DNA of 46,998 nucleotides from a virus, in IMG/VR virus record IMGVR_UViG_3300036985_001013, positions 1-46,998 of that record. One strand, written 5' to 3'. The translations under genes were made by a program, and so were the position numbers. Of the stretch, positions 6,610-15,982 are shown in pieces. The notes under the pieces are model-generated. The model saw only the letters and a list, made by a program, of their open reading frames with translations, did not search any database and was not told the origin of the DNA. Each line of letters starts with the position of its first letter. Position 1 is the first letter of the stretch.

Positions 6610-7860
6610 ATGCCTGAAAATCAATCTCTTCTGCAACAGCTGGAGCAAATGCTCAGCTGGAAAAAGAGCAAAAAGTTCTATGCAGATAAACTTGGAATTA
6701 CAGAAGATGAGGTGGATGAGTTGCTAAAAGAATTGAAGGGTTCAGAACAAGCAACAATTGATGCAGAAGTTGGTTCTTACATTGGTGAATTAGAGAATAC
6801 GGTGGTGAGATTTTTTGAAGATGTAAGCAAAGGAACAGGTGAAGTTGTACTCAACAGCAAAGAAGAAATCAGGTCACTTGACGAACTTATCGAAAAGTGC
6901 AACATTGATACAGACAAGTGGGAAATCACTAAATACGTCCAAAACTACTGGGGAAATGGTGAAAATCCTCATTGGCAGGTTAAGGCATGGCTAGGAAAGA
7001 AGAAGAATGAGCAAGTGTTTCAGGATAGCTTTGTCACCTTCCTTGAGAACTATGAGCCCTGCTCTCCTGAGATAGTAGCTCCTAAATTTGATAACAGTAA
7101 AGAAGTAGCTTGCTTAATTATCAATAAGCAAGACTCTCACCTGAATAAACTAGATATTGAAGGAAACAATGATATAGAAAAAAGATTTGGCACATTCATC
7201 CAAAAGGTGGAGGTGATTCTAAATCAAGCCTCTCTTTCTAACTTCATTGCAGATATTAAATATATCATTGGATCGGATGAGTTTAATAGTGAGTTTACTA
7301 ATACCACTACAAAAGGCACCCCTCAGCAAAACATTCTTTCTTACCACAAATCTTTCCAAGCCATTTGTGATCATGAGGTGAATGTAATTAACCTTCTTCT
7401 TCAGAAAGGAGATGAGATTGAAGTGATCTTTGTAGCAGGTAATCATGATGAGTTTGTAGGCTGGCACCTAGCTAGCTGGTTAGAAACTTATTTCAGAAAT
7501 GAACCTCGTATAAGTTTTGATATCTCCCCTAGATACAGAAAGTATGTAAGTTACGGAACCTCAGCAATCATGTTCAACCATGGAGATGCTCTGAAGCCCG
7601 CAAAACTTGCTGGACTATTTCCAATGGAGTATAAAGAAGAATGGTCACATCATGACAACTTCTACATCTTCACAGGAGATAAACATCATGAGGTGAGTCT
7701 AGACTTCAATGGTATTAAGTTCTATCAACTTCCAGCTTTCTCTACAGCCAAGAGTTCTTGGGATGATAAAAATGGATACACTGTAACAAAAGGAGAAGTT
7801 ACTGGATTCCTTTTAGATTACAATGATGGAATGACGAATATATTCAAACAGTATTTATAA
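6610..7860 (+). CDS. Calcineurin-like metallophosphoesterase with N-terminal HTH-like region (416 aa)
   Basis: Metal-ligand motifs appear in family order: D175-S-H177, G221-S-D223, G277-N-H-D280 (GNHDE), N323-H-G-D326, and GDKHH ending at H360. These match calcineurin-like phosphoesterases, including Mre11/SbcD-type nucleases and phosphodiesterases. The DxH and GDxxD motifs are slightly altered (GSD instead of GD). Residues about 15-45 (KKFYADKLGITEDEVDELLK) look like a helix-turn-helix, so DNA may be a target. It is the first gene after a terminator and promoter candidate, and its stop overlaps the next start by one base. Its presence in a virion block suggests a packaging or virion-linked nuclease, but a metabolic phosphatase cannot be excluded. 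Confidence 0.8.
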   Translation: MPENQSLLQQLEQMLSWKKSKKFYADKLGITEDEVDELLKELKGSEQATIDAEVGSYIGELENTVVRFFEDVSKGTGEVVLNSKEEIRSLDELIEKCNIDTDKWEITKYVQNYWGNGENPHWQVKAWLGKKKNEQVFQDSFVTFLENYEPCSPEIVAPKFDNSKEVACLIINKQDSHLNKLDIEGNNDIEKRFGTFIQKVEVILNQASLSNFIADIKYIIGSDEFNSEFTNTTTKGTPQQNILSYHKSFQAICDHEVNVINLLLQKGDEIEVIFVAGNHDEFVGWHLASWLETYFRNEPRISFDISPRYRKYVSYGTSAIMFNHGDALKPAKLAGLFPMEYKEEWSHHDNFYIFTGDKHHEVSLDFNGIKFYQLPAFSTAKSSWDDKNGYTVTKGEVTGFLLDYNDGMTNIFKQYL

Positions 7861-8588
7861 TGGCAACTTTAAGGAAATTAGTTTCAGATGTACGCTCTAT
7901 GCATAAGCTGTTATCTACAGACAGTCTTATTACAGATAGAGCTGTGGCTTCTGAAATAAAGAACAACACCCTCATGCTGGTGAAAAGAGAAACCAATCTC
8001 AGAAAGCTCTGGGCTACGGATACTCTTTTTACTACCATCCCCTGTTTGGAGATGGTAGAAGTTCCTATTTCCGAATGTTGTGAATATGTTGATCCTTGCA
8101 GTGTAGCAAGAACCAAATTTAAACTTCCTCGCATTTCTGAAGGTAACTATCAATATGTTATTCAAGGTGTCTACTCAATTAACGCTATGAGTGGGCAGGG
8201 TAAGAAGTTGAAAGAAATAACCATCAATAGATATATCAATCTTCTGAAACTTCCTATTATCAAGAACGAAGAATACTACTGGATTTCTAATGGCTATCTA
8301 TATGTAAACAATCCTCTGTTGAAAGCCATCAGACTTGTAGCATTCTTTGAGGAAGATGTTCCAAATGAAATTATGTATCCTGAGTGTGGATGTGGCACTC
8401 CTGAATACACCACAGAACAACTGTGTATGAATCCTTTGGACAGAGAATATGCTCTCCCAGGCTATCTTGAAAAGCAGGTGTTGGAACTCACATCTCAGAA
8501 ATTACTCAGTACATATTTCAGACTTAAAACAGACATCACAGAAGATGGTATAGATGGTCAAGCACCAAATGCACCAAATCTGAGATGA
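7860..8588 (+). CDS. Ring / connector structural protein (242 aa)
   Basis: The start is coupled to the upstream stop (TAATG). The N-terminal 60 residues are helical, the centre is beta-rich (EEYYWISNGYLYVNNPLLKAI), and after a Cys-rich loop (CGCG...EQLC, about residues 176-192) the chain ends in a helix with YLEKQVLELTSQKLL. The plan matches the 243-aa gene at 1361-2092, so the two may be distant relatives stacked in the neck. Placement next to an HU/IHF-like gene and an adaptor gene matches the crAss-like neck cluster as I remember it. The role is inferred from architecture and position. Confidence 0.55.
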   Translation: MATLRKLVSDVRSMHKLLSTDSLITDRAVASEIKNNTLMLVKRETNLRKLWATDTLFTTIPCLEMVEVPISECCEYVDPCSVARTKFKLPRISEGNYQYVIQGVYSINAMSGQGKKLKEITINRYINLLKLPIIKNEEYYWISNGYLYVNNPLLKAIRLVAFFEEDVPNEIMYPECGCGTPEYTTEQLCMNPLDREYALPGYLEKQVLELTSQKLLSTYFRLKTDITEDGIDGQAPNAPNLR

Positions 8589-8589
8589 T

Positions 8590-9066
8590 ATGCGAACAAA
8601 GATAGACTGGAGAAGTTCCAGTAAAAGTAACTACAATCATTTCTGTAAGAAGAATCCTTCAATGAAGCTTTCTTTTGATCAGTGGAGGAATATCATCTAT
8701 GAATACAATGAAGCATTCAAAGAGTATATTCTAGAAACTGGAGAGAAAGCAAAACTCCCTTTTGGGTTTGGTGAGTTTTCCATCAATAAGAAAAAGAGAA
8801 GGAAGATGAAAGGGGTGGATGGAAAAGAGTTTGTCAATCTTCCAATTGACTGGAAAAAGACAAAAGAGAAGGGTAAACGCATCTATAATTTCAATTTTCA
8901 TACAGAAGGTTATTTCTTTGGCTGGATGTGGTTCAAAGACTCTGCTAGACTTAAACACACAGAACTTTGGTACTTCAAGCCTTCCAGAACAACATCTAGA
9001 TTACTGTCACATTTTTTAAAAACCAACGACAAGTATCAACACATTTATAGAGAATGGAAAAGATAA
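8590..9066 (+). CDS. HU/IHF-like DNA-binding protein (158 aa)
   Basis: Residues about 37-75 fit the HU/IHF signature: a helix (WRNIIYEYNEAFKEYILE), then TGEKAKLPFGFGEFSINKKKRRK-type sequence, comparable to the GekVxLpGFGxFxvxxR motif. The beta-arm region is very basic (KKTKEKGKRIYNF). At 158 residues it is longer than classic HU (about 90); the extra C-terminal part is rich in Trp, Phe and Lys. IHF-like genes occur in the structural block of crAss-like phages, supporting the call. Likely role: DNA bending or packing during head filling or in the neck. It begins 1 base after the preceding stop. Confidence 0.55.
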   Translation: MRTKIDWRSSSKSNYNHFCKKNPSMKLSFDQWRNIIYEYNEAFKEYILETGEKAKLPFGFGEFSINKKKRRKMKGVDGKEFVNLPIDWKKTKEKGKRIYNFNFHTEGYFFGWMWFKDSARLKHTELWYFKPSRTTSRLLSHFLKTNDKYQHIYREWKR

Positions 9067-9069
9067 ATT

Positions 9070-10044
9070 ATGTCGTACTATTATAAATATAACTTTACAT
9101 CACCAGAGGTTGTCTACTCCACTGTTAAGGAAGAGTTTAAAAGCTATTTCGATACAGGGGCTGTAGATGATTTGATGTTTCCCACCTACTTAGACAAGTG
9201 TCTGAGAAAGTTGGGAAGAACCACGTATGTCATTTCACAAGACATCTTACACATATCAGATTATGAAGCTAGGCTTCCTGATAACTTTTTTGCTGTAAGA
9301 GAGGCTTGGCTTTGTACAGCTGTGAATGGATTTCCTTATCAATCAGCCAATTCATTCTACTCCCAAGCTGCTACAAGAACCACTATTCAAGTGAGTCCTT
9401 TGGTAATTGGTGGTACACCTTGTAACAACCCAACTTGCCAGAACCCTCAATGCGATGGTACATGTATGCCTGAAATCATCCAGGCTGTATACAAAACAAA
9501 TAACTCTACACCAGTTCAATATAGAAGAGAATACCTGCTACAACCAGGTAATATTTCTGCTAGAAGAAACTGTGGCGTAGATTATACTAATAATTGGGAG
9601 TTTTATCAACAGGCTCCTCCTATACATGAGTTCACTCCAGGATCTGCTGGATATGACTCATTTGACATTAGAGACAATAAGTTCGTTACTAACTTCAGAA
9701 ATGGTGTGGTGCATTTGGTTTTCTATGCTACAGAATATGATGCAGGTGGAAATCAAATGATTCCTGATAACTATCGTATCAGAGAATACATTGAGGCTTT
9801 CATCAAGTTCAAAGTGATGGAAACCCTCACTAATCAGACCAACGATGAGACCTTTAACCAGCTACAACAAAAGCTTGCTTATTACAAGCAACTTTCAGAA
9901 GAAGCGTTCATCATGGCTGATATTGAAATCAAGAAACAAGATTCATGGACCAAGCAGAGAAGAATTAAGCAGGACCTGAATAGATTTAACATGTACGAAC
10001 TTCCTAATAGAACAAACAGATATGGCTGGAGAAGAAACAACTAA
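9070..10044 (+). CDS. Head-tail adaptor / tail-stabilisation-like protein (324 aa)
   Basis: The N-terminal 80 residues are helical and end with ISDYEARLPDNFFAVREAW. This form (short beta strand, LPxxF, helix) is typical of P22 gp4 / T7 gp11-type adaptors. Near residues 212-250 VVHLVFYATEYDAGGNQMIP leads into a long helix (YIEAFIKFKVMETL), another feature of these adaptors. A Cys-rich loop lies at about residues 117-136 (CNNPTCQNPQCDGTC). The C-terminus is basic and Arg/Asn-rich. It overlaps the muzzle gene by 23 bases. Likely forms the ring joining neck to the tail barrel. Confidence 0.65.
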   Translation: MSYYYKYNFTSPEVVYSTVKEEFKSYFDTGAVDDLMFPTYLDKCLRKLGRTTYVISQDILHISDYEARLPDNFFAVREAWLCTAVNGFPYQSANSFYSQAATRTTIQVSPLVIGGTPCNNPTCQNPQCDGTCMPEIIQAVYKTNNSTPVQYRREYLLQPGNISARRNCGVDYTNNWEFYQQAPPIHEFTPGSAGYDSFDIRDNKFVTNFRNGVVHLVFYATEYDAGGNQMIPDNYRIREYIEAFIKFKVMETLTNQTNDETFNQLQQKLAYYKQLSEEAFIMADIEIKKQDSWTKQRRIKQDLNRFNMYELPNRTNRYGWRRNN

Positions 10045-13000
10045 TCAGGGTAATATTAAGGTAGAGTATAACAATGCTACTACTGGCTTAAACCTAGATC
10101 AGACCGTAAATCAGATCTCCAAGGGTAAGCTCACGTATGCATTGAATGCTGCTGTCGAAAACTTTGATGCTAGTTCTGTTAACTATCAGAATGAGCCAGG
10201 GAATGAGTTTTGCCTAAACTTTCCTGATGGGTATCAACTCATTGGTGAACACTCTATTCCTGAAAGAGATAAGCATATCTTCTACTTAGCAAATCCTGAT
10301 ACAGGGGCTTCTGAGATTGGATATATGTTTAACAATGATTGTATCTACCAAACCCTGGTAAATGCTCCATGTCTCAATTTTAATATTAACTATCCTATTC
10401 ATAAGACTGTCCATAAGATAACTAATTGCACCACAGAGATTTATTGGACAGACGGACTCAATCCTAGAAGATGGATGGACATAGATAATGTCCCTTACAA
10501 AAAGTCTGATGCTTCTAGTGTGTGCGATCCAATCCCTACAAATGAGCTTGATTGTAATCAAATCAAGGTGCAACCCAACTTTGAGATTCCTGAGCTCAAT
10601 GTAGTTGATATAAGAAGTGGTGGGGATCTGCTTGCTGGTACTTATCAATTTGCTATTCAGTATTGTGATCCTGCTGGGAACGCTTACACTTCTTTCTACT
10701 CTGTTACCAACCCTACACCAATTGCTGATATACAGAAAACTACACCTAATTTCAATTATGCTGTAGGTAAGTCAATTAAGGTGCGTGTTTCAAATCTGGA
10801 TTTGACAGGGCAGTTTCAATACTTTAATCTGGCTGTGATTAAAACAGTCAATGCTATTACATCTGTTGAACTGATTGGTACATATTTTATTGAGGGTGCT
10901 GAAAGATCCATCACTTACACTGGTCAGAATAAAACTGATGTACGTCTTACAGTTGATGATATTTTTGAGAAATACCCCTATTACGAAATTGCTCAGGATA
11001 TTACAGCTGTTCGTGATATTCTTGTATGGGATAATTTGACATCTATTGATAGAATTAACTATCAACAGATTGCTAATGGAGTCACTCTTCAATGGCAGAC
11101 ATACAAAATCCCAGCTTCAGAAAACTACTCAGATGAGTTAAATGCTACCAACTTACGTGGATATTTGCGTGATGAGGTGTATGCATTTGAGATAGTATTC
11201 CTTTTAAGGAATGGTAAACAAACAGACGGTTTTCATATTCCTAGTAGAGCAATTACAGGAAATGATACAGTTGCTGTTCCCAATACAAATGCTGACTTTA
11301 TTGGTGATCCTGATTATTACATAGGAACTACAGGATATAGCCCTTATTGGAAGATATACAATACAGCATCTGTAGTAGGTCCTGCTACAGGAAACAATAT
11401 AGGAAATGCCACCCCTTATGAGTTCGGTGAGTTTGCATACTGGCAATCTGAAGAACTCTATCCTTGTAACAAGGACGTATGGGGAGATCTTGCAAGCACC
11501 CCCATTAGACATCACAAGTTCCCCGATGTTCTCGTAAGCCCCATTTTTGAATCTGCCATCTTCTCATCTCCTAGTGCAATGGTGATGCAGAGTGATGCTG
11601 TATTCCCTATAGGTGTAAAACTAGATATCTCTCAGGTTGTTTCTCTTATTAACTCTTCTAATCTTACACAAGAGCAAAAAGATGAAATTGCTGGATTTAA
11701 GATTGTAAGAGGGGATAGAGGAACAAATAAGTCTATTGTTGGTAAAGGTATTTTGAGAAATGTAGGTAAGTATGAAAGAGAGGGTACAGAATACTACTAT
11801 CCAAACTATCCTTATAATGACATTAACAAGGACCCTTTTCTATTAGATAAGAGCAATGCTTATACAGCAAACAATGATGTCGCTGCTGGTATGTTTTGTA
11901 GAAATTTTACCATTGAAGCAGTGGGTGATACAACAGTACAATATACAGACTGTTTCACTAATACAATTGCTACATTACAAATTAATGCTGGTGAAACTGT
12001 AGATGTTTGTGCACTAGATTTTCCAAAACCTACTATTATTGGAAACGCATGTGTTACGTCTAATACATATAAGACTTATAAAATTACAGCAAGAGGAGCT
12101 TACTTTACATTCTACCCTCCTCAAGATGTATGTCTTCCTGTTCCTACACCTATCGGTTATAGCAGCTGGTGTGACTACTGTATTCAGAACCCTGCAGACT
12201 TGTGCTGTAACACAGCTCTTACAGAAAGACAAGTTTATGCAAGTATATATGATCCAGTTACTGGTCAAGATGTAGGACGAGTTAGAATTGTAAACTCAAT
12301 CACTCCCCCTCTTTATGCAAGTGGTGATGGAAATTACACTATTGAAGAAATAGGATCTACTGGTTACGAGATATGTGCTCCTAAATCCTTAGATGGATTT
12401 TCTACAAATGCTTCTCAGTACAGACAGGTGTTCAATTCTCCTGAGACATCTTTTGGACAACCGTTCCTTGGAAATATTCTCAAACTAGAGAATGTTATCT
12501 ATGGGGCTGGTAAAGCACACTTCACACAAGTGAACAAGAATGCTCTTTACAAAATGATTAGTAAGGAGGCACAACAAGATGCTCTTGTTTCTGCAAATGA
12601 TATTGCTGACATCACTACAGACTACAATGCTGTAGCTCTGTTCGCTGCATACCAAGCCTATCTGACCATTTACATTAATGGTATCACCAGACGTAACTAT
12701 GCCTGGTCTTTCAACTCTATAGCTAGCTACGACTATAGCTCAAACATCAACAATAATGTAATTGGAAATGATGGCTATTTAGGAATTAAACAAAGAGAGA
12801 TTGATATTGCCACATACCTGATTCCTGCAGTGCAAGGTGTTGGGGATGTTGATGGCATTAGTGTAAATAACTGGCAGAGAGAGTCTTCCGTATTCCTGAA
12901 AACTGTAGATAAGTCTGGAACCTTCCAAAGAGTGTACAATACGTACAGAATCTGTAACGTTAACATCTTACCTAACACACAGGTATTTAGTTATACAGAT

Positions 13001-15973
13001 ATTACCACTGGAACTACCTCCACTTTAACCCTCACTGCAGGAAACTGTTCTACAATAAGCTCTTACACCTATCCTGAGCTAACCTCTGGAAACACTACGT
13101 ACACTGTTTCAGTTACAGGTTCTAATACAAACAATGTTGTAATTAACACACCTGCTCTAGCTTTCCCAGATCAAACTCCTAGCATTGCCCCTAGTGGAAC
13201 AAGCTTGGTAACAGATGATTCTAGATTTGTTCTGTCTGATAGTAGAGGAGATTGTAACAAGCCTGGTAGAGATACACACATCAGTACAGTTTGCTACTAT
13301 GCCTCTTTGAAAAACATTAGTGTTAGTCAATGGGGACAGATTTATTCTTATGACACAGTGGATACAGGATTCCAAAGAGACATCACTCCTTTTGCATCTT
13401 CTGTATTTGACACAGTGTTTGGTGGAGATACGTTCATCAGCAGATTTACATTTAAGACTAAGCTTCCTTTCTTCATTGACAATCGTGTAGGGGCTCCTGA
13501 TGATAGTGATATCTACTACGATGAGATTGGTAATGTAGCCTATCCAACATATTGGTACTCAGCACGTTCTGTCCTTACAGATGCTAGTGTAAATACTGTC
13601 ACTCTTAAGAACTTTATATCAATCAAGGCTCACAACCTGGATTGTCCAAATAGTCAAACCCCTACAACAAGCCCTGGTAGAACTTTCTATGATGGTAAGA
13701 TGTACCTGTTTGCTTATGGTGTTCCTAATTTCTATTGTGAGAGTTCTTACAATGTGGATCTTCGTCAAGCATTTAATAATAAAGAAGGTGACTTCTGGCC
13801 ACATGTAACTACAGGAATTCCTGATGATTGGGTTCAGGAGAGCAATGTTTCTATTGCTAATGATAACACCTATTACTACAATGTAACTTTCTCTAAACAG
13901 AACAGAGAGAATACATTTACACACTTACCTGCTGACTGGACCTCTCAGCTCTGCTACACCTACTATCCTTTCAGAGCAGTGTATTCTGATAGTCAGGAAG
14001 CAAATGCTGATAACAGAGTGAACAACTGGCTCACATATAGAGCTATATCATTCTATGATTTCCCACAGAACTACGGAGATCTTATCTCTCTGGATGGTAT
14101 TCAAAATAAGGCTGTTCTGGCTAGATTTGAAAATAAGAGCTTGTTATACAACACGTTGCTCACTGTTCAAACTAGCAATCCTCAAGCTGCTTATTTGGGC
14201 AATGATACATTGTTTAGATCAGCTCCTCCTGTAGATTTTGCTGAAACTGATCTTGGTTATGTAGGAAGCCAGAACAAAATGCTTCTTAAGATTCCTCAAG
14301 GACAAATCACCATAGATGCTAAGAGAGGTCAAGTATTCCTTCTGAATGGCAACCAAGCAACTGACTTGTCTGCATTTGGATCTGGAATGAACAGGTTCTT
14401 TACAGACCATCTAGCATTTGAAATCTTGAGATATTTTCCAAATGCTGATACAGATAATCATTTTAATGGGCTTGGTTTACATGGTGTATTTGATAGTAAG
14501 TATGATCGTGTGATCATCACTAAGCTTGACTATATTCCGAGAAACAAGGATATTAAATATGACGATGTTACCAAAAACTTCTATCTTGAGAAGCTTTTCA
14601 ACGGTCAGGTGATTAGAACACAGGTGTACTTGACAGATGTGGAATATTTCTGCAATAAGTCTTGGACACTCTCATTCAACATGAACACTCAAAGTTGGAT
14701 TAGCTTCCATAGCTATATTCCCAACTTCTACATAGCTGAGAATAACTTCTTCTATTCTGGATTGAATGACTGTTGCAGTGATTTTGAAGCTGTTGTAGCT
14801 GAGGTTCTTCCTGAGCCTTCCACCACCACCACAACTACATCATCAACTACTACAACTAGCACTAGTACAACTAGCACCACTACCACTTTGTTTGTAGGAT
14901 GTGATCTTGAAGGTGAGGCTGTAGAATACTGCTGTAACCTTCTGGGTGTTGCTTGTGATATTACACCTACAACCACCACTACAACTACACTATTCCCTTG
15001 TGAGGTGTGTTACAACTATTTGTTAGAAAACAACTCTGAGGTAAATGTTTTTGTTGCATATTATGAGTGTGGAGCTCAACAAGACACTGACATACTTGTA
15101 CCAGCTGGAGAATCACAAGTGATATGTGCTTGCGAGGGAACTGTAATTGATCCTTTGGTTAGTGGATTTACAATTACAGAAGATGGTACATGTGTACCTA
15201 CAACCACTACAACTACCACTATTTCTCTATGTCCCTCAGCGGGATTCCCTGAACCTGCTTATGCAGCATTGTTCTGGTCTCAAGGAGAGGTGGATACATC
15301 ATCTACAATTATCTGTGATGATAATCCAGTGGTTGAACCTTCTCAGTCTAAGTCTGTGTGGATTGCGTTCTTCTCAGATGCAGGTTTGACAACACCTTTG
15401 GCTACCACTATCAATAACTACCCTGTCACAGTTGGTGGCACTCCATATCTGATTGGAGCAGGAACTACAGAGTTTGCTTATTTTATTGACTACTTCCCAT
15501 ACTCGTCTAATCCTGTTGATCCTTTCACTTGCATTGTTGGAGAAACAATATTTGAACCTCTGCCTTCTTTAAGTGCAAATGATTGTTTCACAGTGGTAAC
15601 TGAGCCTACAATTGGTGATGGTGACATGATAATTCAAAGAGGGGCTGGAGATCCTACAACTAACGAATATACAGCAGACTTGGGTAATTGCTTATATGCT
15701 CCTGGATCAGGTACACCAATTCAGGTGGTAATAAATACTGGTCAGGCTGGTCCTATCACTCAATCAAATATTGCTGGATACTGTAATATAACTGTACGTG
15801 GTTTAGTGGTGACACAAGCATACACAATTACCATCTCAGGAACTGCCAATGATGGTAGCACTGGAGAGACCATTAGTGTTCCTTTTGCAATAGACATATT
15901 TGCAACATCTATTAAAAGTTACTTCCTAGATAGCAATCACAGTATTACAGTAACCGTTGATGAACTTCCATAA
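10022..15973 (+). CDS. Muzzle / nozzle-like tail protein with Thr-linked inserted domains (1983 aa)
   Basis: The start ATG lies inside the end of the adaptor gene; no other Met is near. Residues 1 to about 1583 are beta-rich and show the pattern of large tail-barrel proteins (T7 gp12/P22 gp10-like nozzle, crAss muzzle): a GKLTYALNAAVEN start, YQLIGEHSIPERDKHIFYLAN, a WTDGLNPRRWMDID turn, and late SKYDRVIITKLDYIPRNKD and SWTLSFNMNTQSWISFHSYI. From C1584 the sequence changes. Thr tracts sit near residues 1600-1621, 1648-1658 and 1727-1734, separating small Cys-containing beta domains, followed by about 250 residues of immunoglobulin-like beta sequence. The usual C-terminal muzzle part seems to be in the next gene. 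Probable role: DNA exit channel and distal tail. Confidence 0.75.
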   Translation: MAGEETTNQGNIKVEYNNATTGLNLDQTVNQISKGKLTYALNAAVENFDASSVNYQNEPGNEFCLNFPDGYQLIGEHSIPERDKHIFYLANPDTGASEIGYMFNNDCIYQTLVNAPCLNFNINYPIHKTVHKITNCTTEIYWTDGLNPRRWMDIDNVPYKKSDASSVCDPIPTNELDCNQIKVQPNFEIPELNVVDIRSGGDLLAGTYQFAIQYCDPAGNAYTSFYSVTNPTPIADIQKTTPNFNYAVGKSIKVRVSNLDLTGQFQYFNLAVIKTVNAITSVELIGTYFIEGAERSITYTGQNKTDVRLTVDDIFEKYPYYEIAQDITAVRDILVWDNLTSIDRINYQQIANGVTLQWQTYKIPASENYSDELNATNLRGYLRDEVYAFEIVFLLRNGKQTDGFHIPSRAITGNDTVAVPNTNADFIGDPDYYIGTTGYSPYWKIYNTASVVGPATGNNIGNATPYEFGEFAYWQSEELYPCNKDVWGDLASTPIRHHKFPDVLVSPIFESAIFSSPSAMVMQSDAVFPIGVKLDISQVVSLINSSNLTQEQKDEIAGFKIVRGDRGTNKSIVGKGILRNVGKYEREGTEYYYPNYPYNDINKDPFLLDKSNAYTANNDVAAGMFCRNFTIEAVGDTTVQYTDCFTNTIATLQINAGETVDVCALDFPKPTIIGNACVTSNTYKTYKITARGAYFTFYPPQDVCLPVPTPIGYSSWCDYCIQNPADLCCNTALTERQVYASIYDPVTGQDVGRVRIVNSITPPLYASGDGNYTIEEIGSTGYEICAPKSLDGFSTNASQYRQVFNSPETSFGQPFLGNILKLENVIYGAGKAHFTQVNKNALYKMISKEAQQDALVSANDIADITTDYNAVALFAAYQAYLTIYINGITRRNYAWSFNSIASYDYSSNINNNVIGNDGYLGIKQREIDIATYLIPAVQGVGDVDGISVNNWQRESSVFLKTVDKSGTFQRVYNTYRICNVNILPNTQVFSYTDITTGTTSTLTLTAGNCSTISSYTYPELTSGNTTYTVSVTGSNTNNVVINTPALAFPDQTPSIAPSGTSLVTDDSRFVLSDSRGDCNKPGRDTHISTVCYYASLKNISVSQWGQIYSYDTVDTGFQRDITPFASSVFDTVFGGDTFISRFTFKTKLPFFIDNRVGAPDDSDIYYDEIGNVAYPTYWYSARSVLTDASVNTVTLKNFISIKAHNLDCPNSQTPTTSPGRTFYDGKMYLFAYGVPNFYCESSYNVDLRQAFNNKEGDFWPHVTTGIPDDWVQESNVSIANDNTYYYNVTFSKQNRENTFTHLPADWTSQLCYTYYPFRAVYSDSQEANADNRVNNWLTYRAISFYDFPQNYGDLISLDGIQNKAVLARFENKSLLYNTLLTVQTSNPQAAYLGNDTLFRSAPPVDFAETDLGYVGSQNKMLLKIPQGQITIDAKRGQVFLLNGNQATDLSAFGSGMNRFFTDHLAFEILRYFPNADTDNHFNGLGLHGVFDSKYDRVIITKLDYIPRNKDIKYDDVTKNFYLEKLFNGQVIRTQVYLTDVEYFCNKSWTLSFNMNTQSWISFHSYIPNFYIAENNFFYSGLNDCCSDFEAVVAEVLPEPSTTTTTTSSTTTTSTSTTSTTTTLFVGCDLEGEAVEYCCNLLGVACDITPTTTTTTTLFPCEVCYNYLLENNSEVNVFVAYYECGAQQDTDILVPAGESQVICACEGTVIDPLVSGFTITEDGTCVPTTTTTTTISLCPSAGFPEPAYAALFWSQGEVDTSSTIICDDNPVVEPSQSKSVWIAFFSDAGLTTPLATTINNYPVTVGGTPYLIGAGTTEFAYFIDYFPYSSNPVDPFTCIVGETIFEPLPSLSANDCFTVVTEPTIGDGDMIIQRGAGDPTTNEYTADLGNCLYAPGSGTPIQVVINTGQAGPITQSNIAGYCNITVRGLVVTQAYTITISGTANDGSTGETISVPFAIDIFATSIKSYFLDSNHSITVTVDELP
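14816..15221 (+). repeat. Poly-Thr linkers and exchangeable domains inside the muzzle gene
   Basis: Three Thr tracts (about 14816-14888, 14964-14993 and 15197-15221) are joined by Cys-bearing segments. The segment between tracts 2 and 3 contains CEVCYN and YYECGA and matches the second domain of the gene at 5920. Thr codons are mixed ACA/ACC/ACT. Confidence 0.75.
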
Positions 15974-15982
15974 CATAAGTAA

